Shown here: positions 33,870 to 41,914 of the stretch, piece after piece | How positions within the stretch are numbered: the first letter of the stretch is position 1 | Layout of the letters: each line of letters begins with the position of its first letter | NCBI GenBank assembly: GCA_963628435.1 | Contig: CAVGEY010000003.1 | Location: forward strand, 62,001-126,000 | Direction: 5' to 3' | Length of the DNA: 64,000 bases | Origin: CAKSQF01 sp963628435 | GTDB lineage: Bacteria > Bacillota > Clostridia > Oscillospirales > CAG-272 | Made by a program: the position numbers and the translations under genes | The notes under the pieces: model-generated | Databases searched by the model: none | Told to the model about the DNA's origin: nothing | The model's input: the letters and a program-made list of their open reading frames with translations, nothing else

Positions 33870-34328
33870 ATGATAACGGTCAGAGAGGCGACACACGATG
33901 ATCTCGCCGCAATCTGCGAAATCGAAAAACAATCTTTTTCAGATCCGTGGTCCGAAAAATCGTTCGCATTCTGCATAGACGACGGCGCGTTCAGGGTTTA
34001 TGTTTCCGAAATCGACGGCATGACGGCGGGATACGCCGTCTGGTCTTATCTGCCGCCCGAGGCCGAACTCTGCGACATCGCGACCGCGCCGTGTTTCAGA
34101 AAAAAAGGCGCCGCCGACAGTCTGCTTGCCGCTTTTATCGGCGGCGAACATACGAAAGAAATCGGCAATATTTATCTTGAGGTAAGGCAGTCGAACACGG
34201 CGGCAATCTCTCTTTACGAAAAATACGGATTCGGAAAAATCGGAATCAGGAAAAACTATTATTCCGCACCGCGCGAGGATGCCCTGCTTATGCGGCTGTC
34301 GATGCCCGATGCGGCCTGCAATCGGTGA
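33870..34328 (+). CDS. rimI: ribosomal-protein-alanine N-acetyltransferase (GNAT)
   Basis: A 152-residue GNAT-fold acetyltransferase. The N-terminus ITVREATHDDLAAICEIEKQSF and the segment FSDPWSEKSF are characteristic of RimI, which acetylates ribosomal protein S18. The acetyl-CoA loop reads RKKGAADSLL, a degenerate version of Q/RxxGxG/A. I chose ATG 33870, which follows GGAGG, instead of the upstream frame start inside the previous gene. rimI is commonly linked to tsaD, found two genes downstream; tsaB is not in the window. Confidence 0.85.
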   Translation: MITVREATHDDLAAICEIEKQSFSDPWSEKSFAFCIDDGAFRVYVSEIDGMTAGYAVWSYLPPEAELCDIATAPCFRKKGAADSLLAAFIGGEHTKEIGNIYLEVRQSNTAAISLYEKYGFGKIGIRKNYYSAPREDALLMRLSMPDAACNR

Positions 34329-34381
34329 GATTTCCGATCTGTTCAACGCAAAATCACCCGGAAACGGAGGCTCTGTATATT

Positions 34382-35002
34382 ATGGAAGAAGAAAAAAACG
34401 GCATACGCGCAAACGAAAATACCGAAACGGACGCGGGAATGAGCGTTCCGCATAAGAGAAGTTTCTTCGGCGGATTTTTCGGCGCGCTCGGACTGCTTGC
34501 GGTCGGAGATCTCGCGGCGGTGCTTCTGCGGTTCGTCTTTCTGCTCTTTTTCTCGGGACTTTTCGCCGAGCTTAAAGCCAATGCGCCGTCGGCGGCGAGA
34601 GTCGCCTATTTCGTGTCATATCTGCTCTGCTTCGCCGCCTTTGTTTTTACGGCGGTTTTCGCCACGCTGAAGAACGGATATGCGCGCAACAACTATCTTA
34701 TATCGACATACGGCAAAAGTTACGGCATCGGGAGCGATGCGCTCTCTCTTCTTAAAAGCGCGCTTCCCGCATATCTTGCCGCGTCGGCAATCTTCGCCCT
34801 TCCGATACATATCATATTTGCAGCGTTCGGCGAGGTGAAATACATTACAACCGTTTTTATCCCGTTCTACTGTATGTATAAGATGACGGGCAGCCGCCTT
34901 GCGGCATCATATTCGCTGTCGGTACTGCTTCCGGCGGCGGCACTCTGGCTGTCGGTATTCTTCGCGCATATTATATGGGAAAAGAACCGTCTTCACAAAT
35001 AA
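34382..35002 (+). CDS. polytopic membrane protein, unrecognised family
   Basis: A 206-residue protein with about five hydrophobic segments after a charged 30-residue N-terminus. No motif is recognised. ATG 34382 is preferred over the earlier in-frame start because a CGGAGG site lies ahead of it and the longer form would overlap rimI. It lies between rimI and tsaD, a cluster not usually interrupted this way. Confidence 0.65.
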   Translation: MEEEKNGIRANENTETDAGMSVPHKRSFFGGFFGALGLLAVGDLAAVLLRFVFLLFFSGLFAELKANAPSAARVAYFVSYLLCFAAFVFTAVFATLKNGYARNNYLISTYGKSYGIGSDALSLLKSALPAYLAASAIFALPIHIIFAAFGEVKYITTVFIPFYCMYKMTGSRLAASYSLSVLLPAAALWLSVFFAHIIWEKNRLHK

Positions 35003-35069
35003 AATAACGAAAAAATAAAAAAACCGCGTATTTGCACACAGGCAGACGCGGCGGAGAAAAATCCGGATA

Positions 35070-36092
35070 ATGAAAATACTCGCATTTGAGTCGTCCTGCG
35101 ACGAAACTTCGGTAGCGGTTGCCGAATTTCTCGATGGCGGCGACATAAGAAAAATTCTTTCGAACAAAACCGCAACACAGATTGCGACGCACGCCCTTTA
35201 CGGCGGCGTCGTTCCCGAAATCGCGGGACGCGCGCACACCGAGGCAATCTCGGGGCTCTGCTATGAGGCGCTTGACGCCGCAGGCGTTACAATGGACGAT
35301 ATAGATGCCGTTGCGGTGACGGCGACACCCGGTCTTATCGGCGCGCTTCTCGTAGGCGTGAATTTCGCGAAGGGGCTGGCGCTCGCAAACGGCAAGCCGC
35401 TGATTGCGGTAAACCATGTAAAAGGTCATGCGGCGGCGGCATATTATGAAAATCCCGAACTCAAAGCGCCATTTTTCGCGCTCGTCGTATCGGGCGGCCA
35501 TACATCGCTGACCTATGCGAAAACACCGACCGAATTTATCCCGGTCGGACGGACAAGAGATGACGCCGCAGGCGAGGCGTTCGACAAATCCGCGCGCAGA
35601 CTCGGTCTGCCCTATCCCGGAGGCGCCGAAATGGACAGGCTCGCATCGGCGGGCAATCCGGATGCGATAAAATTTCCGTCGGCATCGATTCACGGCAGCT
35701 GCGATTTCAGTTTCAGCGGACTCAAAACCGCCGTGATGAACTATCTTCACACCTGCGAGCAGAAGGGTGAGACCGTCTGCCGCGAGGACGTGGCGGCATC
35801 CTTTACGAAATCGGTCTGCGATTCGCTCACCGCGGGGCTTCTCGCCGCGTGGGAGGAACATCGGTTCGAACGTCTGGTGCTTGCGGGCGGTGTCGCCGCC
35901 AACTCGCATCTGCGGCTCGCGGTAAAGAAATTCTGCGACTCGCACGGCGTATCGCTTTATATGCCGTCCACGGCGCTGTGCGGCGACAACGGGGCGATGA
36001 TTGCGGCGCAGGGCTATTTCGAATATGAGGCGGGACATCTCGCCGACAGTTCGCTCAACGCAAAGGCGACCGCGGGAAAATCGGTATTCTGA
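35070..36092 (+). CDS. tsaD: tRNA N6-adenosine threonylcarbamoyltransferase TsaD
   Basis: A 340-residue protein that attaches threonylcarbamoyl to A37 of ANN-decoding tRNAs, working with TsaB and TsaE. The N-terminal MKILAFESSCDETSVAV and the metal-binding HVKGH (His116, His120) identify it. GGVAANSHLR and CGDNGAMIA complete the ASKHA-fold phosphate loops. The gene is complete and at the usual length. Codon usage matches its neighbours. Confidence 0.95.
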   Translation: MKILAFESSCDETSVAVAEFLDGGDIRKILSNKTATQIATHALYGGVVPEIAGRAHTEAISGLCYEALDAAGVTMDDIDAVAVTATPGLIGALLVGVNFAKGLALANGKPLIAVNHVKGHAAAAYYENPELKAPFFALVVSGGHTSLTYAKTPTEFIPVGRTRDDAAGEAFDKSARRLGLPYPGGAEMDRLASAGNPDAIKFPSASIHGSCDFSFSGLKTAVMNYLHTCEQKGETVCREDVAASFTKSVCDSLTAGLLAAWEEHRFERLVLAGGVAANSHLRLAVKKFCDSHGVSLYMPSTALCGDNGAMIAAQGYFEYEAGHLADSSLNAKATAGKSVF

Positions 36093-36183
36093 TTTTTTTC
36101 GTGATTCTGAAAATTTCGTCGGTTTGACAAAAAAATAAAGGTGATTTTCGACACCGAATTTCAGGCGACGAAAAAAATTGCGG

Positions 36184-36310
36184 TTTTTCACAGATGTGCA
36201 AAACTGTGGAGAAGTCTGTGGAAAATGTGGAAAAGTCGGGAAAATCGGTATAATAACGGGGACAAAAAACCGTTCAGACCGAAATAAACGGCAAAATCGG
36301 CTGTGGAAAA
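36184..36310. promoter_or_regulatory. cluster of DnaA-box-like 9-mers upstream of rex-dnaD-dnaC
   Basis: Four exact matches to the TTWTNCACA DnaA-box consensus lie in 127 bases: 36184-36192 (plus), 36217-36225, 36226-36234 and 36302-36310 (minus; seen on plus as TGTGGAAAA). A near match is at 36205-36213. Two boxes are directly abutted. They flank a TATAAT at 36249-36254 that may serve rex. The intergenic region 36093-36466 otherwise holds no gene that I can see. Confidence 0.6.
36249..36254 (+). promoter_or_regulatory. possible -10 element for the rex operon
   Basis: TATAAT with the -35 position (36226-36231) reading TGTGGA, inside a DnaA-like box. If used, the rex transcript would have a leader of about 205 bases. 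No Rex operator (TTGTTAA-N4-TTAACAA type) was found near it. Confidence 0.4.
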
Positions 36311-36466
36311 GTGAAAACTACGGCAGGGCGCCGAAAAAATCAAGCTGAAATTATTTCGAAATTCGCCGCATTCGATATGTAAAAAAGCGTTGTCGGTTTG
36401 CACAATGCCGACGCGGCGGCGGTCGGGGCGTCATCCGATAAAAATATAAAGTAAGGGCGTATCAAA

Positions 36467-37162
36467 ATGAATGAAAACAAAATCAAGGGCGAGCCGTCAA
36501 GCGCGGTTGTAAACCGTCTTCCGCGCTACTACCGTTTTCTCGGCAGACTGCTCTCCCGGAATGTACTGCGGATAAGTTCGGGAGAACTTGCACTCGAAAT
36601 GGGCGTAACCGCCTCTCAGATAAGGCAGGATCTCAACTGCTTCGGCGGATTCGGACAGCAGGGATACGGTTACAATGTAAAATATCTGCACGGCAGGATA
36701 GCCGACATACTCGGAGTAAACGAGGCGTACAGCGCGATTATAATCGGCGCGGGAAATCTCGGACGCGCGCTTGCCGCGTCTTCGGTATTTTCGGACAGGG
36801 GAGTCTTTCTCAAAGCGCTGTTCGACAGCGACGATGCCGTTGTCGGCAGTGAGATTAACGGGCTTACGATACTCGCCGAGAGCGAGCTTGAAAAATATTT
36901 TTCGGAAAACAGAGTCGACATCGCGGTGCTTACCGTCCCCGAAAAATCGGCGGAAAGGGAATGTGCGAAACTGTGCAGGCTCGGAGCGCGCGGAATATGG
37001 AATTTTTCGGGTGTCGAGCTTCGTCCGCATCCGAACACGGTAATTCACAATATGCATACGGGTGATTTTCTTATGACACTCTGCTATGCGCTCAGAAAAG
37101 AGGACGAGATGAAGGCGAGCCGTCCGAAGAACGGACAAAACGGGGAAAATGGGGAAAATTAA
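36467..37162 (+). CDS. rex: redox-sensing transcriptional repressor Rex
   Basis: A 231-residue Rex protein that binds DNA when NADH/NAD+ is low and controls fermentation and respiration genes. The winged-helix domain (about 15-75) has LPRYYRFLGRLLSRN and SSGELALEMGVTASQIRQDL. The Rossmann domain has IIIGAGNLGRA (92-101 region). Both are diagnostic. The C-terminal tail is rich in Gly/Asn/Lys. Its stop overlaps the dnaD start by 14 bases, coupling a redox regulator to primosome genes. Confidence 0.95.
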   Translation: MNENKIKGEPSSAVVNRLPRYYRFLGRLLSRNVLRISSGELALEMGVTASQIRQDLNCFGGFGQQGYGYNVKYLHGRIADILGVNEAYSAIIIGAGNLGRALAASSVFSDRGVFLKALFDSDDAVVGSEINGLTILAESELEKYFSENRVDIAVLTVPEKSAERECAKLCRLGARGIWNFSGVELRPHPNTVIHNMHTGDFLMTLCYALRKEDEMKASRPKNGQNGENGEN

Positions 37163-38120
37163 ATTCGAATTTCAATATAAAAACAGCGTGATAAACATAC
37201 CCGGCTCGGCGGTCGGGCAGATGAAGGATGCGACTGCGGTCGACTTCAAAACGCTTTTTGCGCTTGCCGCATCGGGAGGGACCGCCGATACCGATGAACT
37301 CTGCGAACGCGTCGGGGCGGGCCCCGATGAAATCACCGAGGCGGTCAACTACTGGATATCGGCAGGTGTGCTGACCGTCGAAAACAAAACCGACGGCGCC
37401 GTCAGAACCGAACACATATCGTCAAACGGAAATCGGGTTGTCGTCGTGCAGGGCGGCGGACAGACTCACTATACGGGCGAGGAAATCGAGCGTATTTTCT
37501 CGGAAAACACAAATCTCAAAGAGTTTATCGACGAATGTCAGCGCATACTCGGCAAGATGCTGTCTGTTCCCGAAATCAACAGAATCGTTTCTCTTACCGA
37601 TATTTACAGGCTGTCCTGCGAATTTCTGCTGCTGCTTGTCGGACGGTGCGCCGAAAAGGGACACGGCTCGGTTCCGTATATAGCCAAAACCGCGATTTCC
37701 CTTTATAATGACGGCGTAATCACCGTCGAAGGTCTGGAAGAGCGAATCAGAATCGAGGACGAGAACTGTCAGGTTGAGGCGATTGTCAAAAAGATGTTCG
37801 GCATCGAACGCGCGCTCACGGCAAAGGAAAAACGGTTTATCGGCGAATGGGCTGCGATGAAAATCTCGGAAGATATGCTGAAACTCGCCTACGACAAGAC
37901 GGTCGACAATACCGGCGAGCCGTCGATGCCCTATATAAACAAGCTGCTCACAAACTGGAAAGAGGCGGGATACAAGAGCGCCGAAGATGTTGCCGCCGCC
38001 GATGAGCGCTATAAAGCCGAAAAGGCCGGAAAAGAGCAGAAAAAGGGCTCGTCATTCGATCAGGATAAATTTTTCGACGCGGCAATCCGTCACAGTATGG
38101 AATCGCACGGCAAACAGTGA
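37149..38120 (+). CDS. DnaD-domain primosome protein
   Basis: A 323-residue protein with an N-terminal winged-helix region and two C-terminal DnaD/DnaB_2-like domains. The second includes LTAKEKRFIGEWAAMKISED and YINKLLTNWKEAGYKSAEDV, the conserved YxxxIxxxW motif. In Bacillota such proteins help load the replicative helicase. The next gene is its natural partner, a DnaC/DnaI-type loader. The start overlaps the end of rex. Confidence 0.88.
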   Translation: MGKIKFEFQYKNSVINIPGSAVGQMKDATAVDFKTLFALAASGGTADTDELCERVGAGPDEITEAVNYWISAGVLTVENKTDGAVRTEHISSNGNRVVVVQGGGQTHYTGEEIERIFSENTNLKEFIDECQRILGKMLSVPEINRIVSLTDIYRLSCEFLLLLVGRCAEKGHGSVPYIAKTAISLYNDGVITVEGLEERIRIEDENCQVEAIVKKMFGIERALTAKEKRFIGEWAAMKISEDMLKLAYDKTVDNTGEPSMPYINKLLTNWKEAGYKSAEDVAAADERYKAEKAGKEQKKGSSFDQDKFFDAAIRHSMESHGKQ

Positions 38121-38165
38121 TGTGACGGAGAATCTGCGGGACTTTATTTACAAAGGAGTAAGGCT

Positions 38166-39143
38166 ATGAGCTACAGCCGTGAGAATTTTGCGAAGGTAAG
38201 GCGGACATTCGAGGAAAAGCTGAACGCCGAACAAAATCAGGCGAAGGCTAATCTCAACGAAATTCACGAGAAAATACCCGAAATCGCGCAGATCGACGCC
38301 GAACTTGCCAATACGGGTATGCTTATAATGGAAGAAATCGCGCACGGGAAGGACGGGCTGGACGAGCGTCTGCAGAATATAAAGCTCGACAACGACGAGC
38401 TGATGAAAGAGAGAAAGCGTCTGCTCGTCAAGGCGGGCTATCCCGCAGATTATACCGATGTGCATTACGACTGCAAAAAATGCGGCGACAGCGGCTATGT
38501 CGGCACGGCGATGTGCTCGTGCATGAAGTTCGCGCTCGCGATGACATCGCTTGAAAGTTCGGGACTCGGCAAACTGTTCGAAAATCAGAATTTCGACACG
38601 TTCAATCTCAAATATTATGTCGGCGACAGGCAGATCTACGAAAGAATGTCGTCGAATCTCGAAATCTGCACCGAATACGCGGAGGGATTCGATGATTCGA
38701 CACGCGAAAACCTGCTTCTCTGCGGAAAAACCGGGCTCGGAAAAACCCACATGTCGACAGCGATTGCGGGAACTGTCATAGAGCGCGGCTACGAGGTCGT
38801 TTACGAAAGCGCGCAGAATGTGTTCGACGATTTTACGGTCGAACGGTTCGGCCGTAAAATATCGGGGAGAAGCGGCGACACGTCAAGATATTTCGATGCC
38901 GATCTGCTGGTAATCGACGATCTCGGCGTGGAAACGTCAAACAGCTTTACGATGAGCTGTCTGTACTCGCTGATAAACAGCAGAGTCGTCGCGGGGCGGC
39001 CGATGATAATCAACACCAATCTCACATCGGATGAGATAAAGAGCAGATACGGCGACAGAATTTTCTCAAGGCTTTTCGGAGAGTTCACCGCGCTTCTCTT
39101 TATGGGTACCGATGTGCGCATGCAGCGGCTTACCGGACAGTAA
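38166..39143 (+). CDS. DnaC/DnaI-like helicase-loader ATPase
   Basis: A 325-residue protein. An N-terminal helical region leads to a zinc-binding segment with Cys103, Cys106, Cys117 and Cys119, as in DnaI. An AAA+ ATPase domain follows, with Walker A GKTGLGKT (187-194) and Walker B LLVIDDLG (247-254). SRYGDRIFSRLFGEF at the end matches the IstB/DnaC arginine-finger region. It probably loads the replicative helicase with the DnaD protein encoded just before it. Confidence 0.9.
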   Translation: MSYSRENFAKVRRTFEEKLNAEQNQAKANLNEIHEKIPEIAQIDAELANTGMLIMEEIAHGKDGLDERLQNIKLDNDELMKERKRLLVKAGYPADYTDVHYDCKKCGDSGYVGTAMCSCMKFALAMTSLESSGLGKLFENQNFDTFNLKYYVGDRQIYERMSSNLEICTEYAEGFDDSTRENLLLCGKTGLGKTHMSTAIAGTVIERGYEVVYESAQNVFDDFTVERFGRKISGRSGDTSRYFDADLLVIDDLGVETSNSFTMSCLYSLINSRVVAGRPMIINTNLTSDEIKSRYGDRIFSRLFGEFTALLFMGTDVRMQRLTGQ

Positions 39144-39165
39144 GCTCACATAAAGGAGTTTCGAT

Positions 39166-39960
39166 TTGTTTCTTAAAAAAACCGCCGAAAACGGTGTTTT
39201 GTATGAGTGTTCGGACAGATTTACCGCAAAACATCTCTTTTCGACAAGAATCGGCGGAGTCAGCCGCGCCGAATATCTCGCATCGATGAATCTCGGCGAA
39301 AACCGCGGAGATTTTCCCGAAAACGTCAAAACCAATTTCGACAGACTGCTTATGCCGATAGGCAGGTCTTTTTCCGACTGCGTGAGGGCGGGGCAGGTAC
39401 ATTCGGCGAATATCCGCACGGTAACCGAAGACGATCGCGGGAAATTTTTCCCGGACACAGACGGATTCGTAACCGACCGCGGCGGCGTTGTGCTTATCGT
39501 AAAAATCGCCGACTGCCTCCCGATACTGCTGTCGGATGCCGAAAATCATGTTGCGGCGGCGGTTCACGCGGGCTGGCGCGGATCGGCGGCGAAAATCGCG
39601 GCGGCGGCAGTCGAAAAGATGTGCGCGCTCGGCGCGAAACCCGAAAATATCACCGCCGCTCTCGGCGCGTGCATCCACAGCTGCTGCTTCGAGGTGAAAG
39701 ACGATTTCGTCGATGCGCTCACATCGATGTGCGGCGCCGACCTTGCCGAAAAAACGGTAGCGGTGCGCGACGGGAAAATGTATGCCGACCTTGTCGGGCT
39801 TAATATCGCGGTGCTCTCCGAATGCGGAGTGAGTATCGAAAATATCGATGTGAATCCCGCCTGCACCTGCTGTGAGCCGAATCTCTATTTTTCGCACAGA
39901 TACAGCGGCGGCAGACGCGGAACGATGGCGGCGGCGGTCACGACGGATCTGACAGACTGA
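39166..39960 (+). CDS. pgeF: purine nucleoside phosphorylase YfiH/LACC1 family (polyphenol oxidase fold)
   Basis: A 264-residue member of the YfiH/YlmD/LACC1 family, shown in other bacteria to act on purine nucleosides and to hydrolyse misplaced L-Ser in peptidoglycan precursors. Zinc ligands are expected in AVHAGWRGS (His), LGACIHSCCFEV (Cys) and the final NPACTCCEP-YFSHR region. All are intact. It starts with TTG at 39166, 7 bases after AAAGGAG. It is the last gene of the rex run. Confidence 0.88.
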   Translation: MFLKKTAENGVLYECSDRFTAKHLFSTRIGGVSRAEYLASMNLGENRGDFPENVKTNFDRLLMPIGRSFSDCVRAGQVHSANIRTVTEDDRGKFFPDTDGFVTDRGGVVLIVKIADCLPILLSDAENHVAAAVHAGWRGSAAKIAAAAVEKMCALGAKPENITAALGACIHSCCFEVKDDFVDALTSMCGADLAEKTVAVRDGKMYADLVGLNIAVLSECGVSIENIDVNPACTCCEPNLYFSHRYSGGRRGTMAAAVTTDLTD

Positions 39961-40027
39961 AACGGAACAGCTCCCGGTGCTTTTTTCTTTTTCGGCACTT
40001 TTTGTTCAGATTTTGTTTATAAAGATA

Positions 40028-40036
40028 TGCTAAAAT
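40028..40036 (+). promoter_or_regulatory. possible extended -10 promoter of the Gld-type ABC cassette
   Basis: TGCTAAAAT, a TG-extended -10 element, about 100 bases before the ATPase gene; the -35 is poor. The leader also holds a small inverted repeat (CGTCGG/CCGACG near 40051-40072) and three AT-rich 9-base repeats at about 40080-40102. Confidence 0.4.
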
Positions 40037-40137
40037 TATCCGTCGGGGTTGAAAAAGCCGACGCGGATAAAACGGAAAATATAAAAATATAAAAATATAA
40101 AATACAGGTAACAGACCGCAGGAAAGGATGTAAATCC

Positions 40138-41175
40138 ATGATAAGAGTAGAAAATCTCGGAAAGCGGTACGGCGACAAATGGGTTGTCGACCATATAAGC
40201 TTTACGGTAGAAGAGGGTGAAATCGTCGGATTTCTCGGGCCGAACGGCGCGGGAAAGACAACGACAATGTCGATGATAACAGGCTATCTGTCGTCAACCG
40301 AAGGAGTTGCCGAAATCGGCGGAATAAACGTGCTTGACGATCCGATAGGGGCGAAAAAGCAGATAGGCTATCTGCCCGAAGTTCCTCCGCTTTATATGGA
40401 CATGACGGTACGCGAGTATCTTAATTTCATATACGAGCTTAAAGGGAGCAATCTGAAACGCGACGAGCATCTTAAGGAAATCGCCGAAACTGTCCGCATT
40501 GCCGATGTCTATGACAGAGTTATCCGCAATCTGTCGAAAGGCTACCGTCAGCGTGTCGGAATCGCGCAGGCGCTTGTCGGCAATCCGAAGGTTATTATAT
40601 TCGACGAACCGACCGTCGGTCTCGATCCGAAGCAGATTATCGAAATACGAAATCTTATCAAAACGCTCGGACGGAGCCATACCGTAATTCTCTCGACGCA
40701 TATTCTGCCCGAGGTTCAGGCGGTCTGCGACCGTATCATCATCATAAACAAGGGCAAAATCGTCGCCAACGAAAAGACAGAGGAAATTTCGAAGGCGTTC
40801 AGCGGCAACCGCCGTCTTTCGGTGAAAATCTGCGGCCCGCAGAAAGATGTTCTTTCCGCGATAAAATCGACGCCCGGCGTGATTTACGCCGAGGTGCTCG
40901 GCAATCACGATCTCGATTCGACATCATATCTTGTCGAATGCGCACCCGGAATAGATGTCAGAAAACCGCTTGCGAGAATGATTTCGGCAAACGGATGGGT
41001 AATGATAGGTCTTGAATCGATGGGCGCAAATCTCGAGGATATATTCCTTGCGGTTGTCGACACGCCCGAACCGGTCAAGAAGAAGCGCCGCAGAAACAGA
41101 GAGCCGCTAAAGACCGACGCTCCGGCCGAGAGTACCGAAAAAACCGATGATAAAAACAAGGAGGCAAACCCGTAA
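40138..41175 (+). CDS. ABC transporter ATPase, Gld/ABC-2 type
   Basis: A 345-residue ATPase of the ABC-2 export class, closest in layout to GldA. Walker A is GPNGAGKTT (34-42), the signature LSKGYRQRVGIAQAL and Walker B VIIFDEPTVGLD. About 90 residues follow the core, ending in a Lys/Arg then acidic tail. It overlaps the permease gene by one base, so the two are translated together. The cassette downstream supplies GldG-like, DUF4340 and PrsA-like proteins. Confidence 0.9.
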   Translation: MIRVENLGKRYGDKWVVDHISFTVEEGEIVGFLGPNGAGKTTTMSMITGYLSSTEGVAEIGGINVLDDPIGAKKQIGYLPEVPPLYMDMTVREYLNFIYELKGSNLKRDEHLKEIAETVRIADVYDRVIRNLSKGYRQRVGIAQALVGNPKVIIFDEPTVGLDPKQIIEIRNLIKTLGRSHTVILSTHILPEVQAVCDRIIIINKGKIVANEKTEEISKAFSGNRRLSVKICGPQKDVLSAIKSTPGVIYAEVLGNHDLDSTSYLVECAPGIDVRKPLARMISANGWVMIGLESMGANLEDIFLAVVDTPEPVKKKRRRNREPLKTDAPAESTEKTDDKNKEANP

Positions 41176-41882
41176 TGCTCGCAGTTTATAAAAGGGAACT
41201 CCGTTCCTATTTCGTAACCCCCATCGGCTACATTTTCGTTGCCGTATTTCTTGTGGCTGCCGGCCTTGTCTTCTCGTTCTGCACCATTCAGAGCGGAACG
41301 AATTCGTCGGTATCGACATATTTCACCGCGCTTCTCGTAATCTACATAGTCGTGCTTCCGCTGCTTACCATGAAGCTCTTCGCCGAGGAAAAGAAAGGCC
41401 GCACCGAGCAGCTGCTGCTTAGCGCGCCGATCAGCCTTACCGCGATGGTTATGGCAAAATTCCTTGCCGCTTACACCGTGTTCGCGGGAACATATCTTAT
41501 CTCATGCACCGGGTTTGTCGCGCTTTACAAATACGGCAGCCCCAACACCGCCGTTCTTCTCGGCTCGTCGCTCGCGATTCTGCTCGCGGGAGGCGCATGT
41601 ATCGCAATCGGCGTGTTTATCTCATCGCTCACCGAAAATCAGCTGATTGCCGCACTTGTAACAATGGCGGTCATCGTATTCTTCGTGCTTACCTCTTCGT
41701 TCAACAGCTATATCGACAACTACGTGATTCGTACCGTACTCAGCTGGTTCTCGCTTATGGAAAGACTTGCCAATTTCACATACGGCTATTTCGATGTCAA
41801 CGCGCTTGTCTACTATCTGTCGCTTTCGTTTGTTTTTCTCTTTTTGACGGTACGCGTATACGAAAAGCGCCGCTGGGCGTGA
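41175..41882 (+). CDS. ABC-2 type permease (GldF-like)
   Basis: A 235-residue six-helix permease. The N-terminus YKRELRSYFVTPIGYIFVAVFL and the loop MKLFAEEKKGRTEQLLLSAP are the conserved signature of GldF/NosY-type ABC-2 permeases. It pairs with the ATPase encoded immediately before it. Confidence 0.9.
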   Translation: MLAVYKRELRSYFVTPIGYIFVAVFLVAAGLVFSFCTIQSGTNSSVSTYFTALLVIYIVVLPLLTMKLFAEEKKGRTEQLLLSAPISLTAMVMAKFLAAYTVFAGTYLISCTGFVALYKYGSPNTAVLLGSSLAILLAGGACIAIGVFISSLTENQLIAALVTMAVIVFFVLTSSFNSYIDNYVIRTVLSWFSLMERLANFTYGYFDVNALVYYLSLSFVFLFLTVRVYEKRRWA

Positions 41883-41914
41883 TTTCTTATCCTGTGTGAA
41901 AGGCAGAGAAACCG

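Noticed and set aside
34971..36191. 406-residue minus-strand ORF
   Set aside because: Antisense shadow of tsaD.
36093..36466. Chromosomal origin of replication
   Set aside because: No dnaA, dnaN or rnpA-rpmH genes and no obvious AT-rich unwinding tract; DnaA boxes are better read as regulatory until skew is measured.
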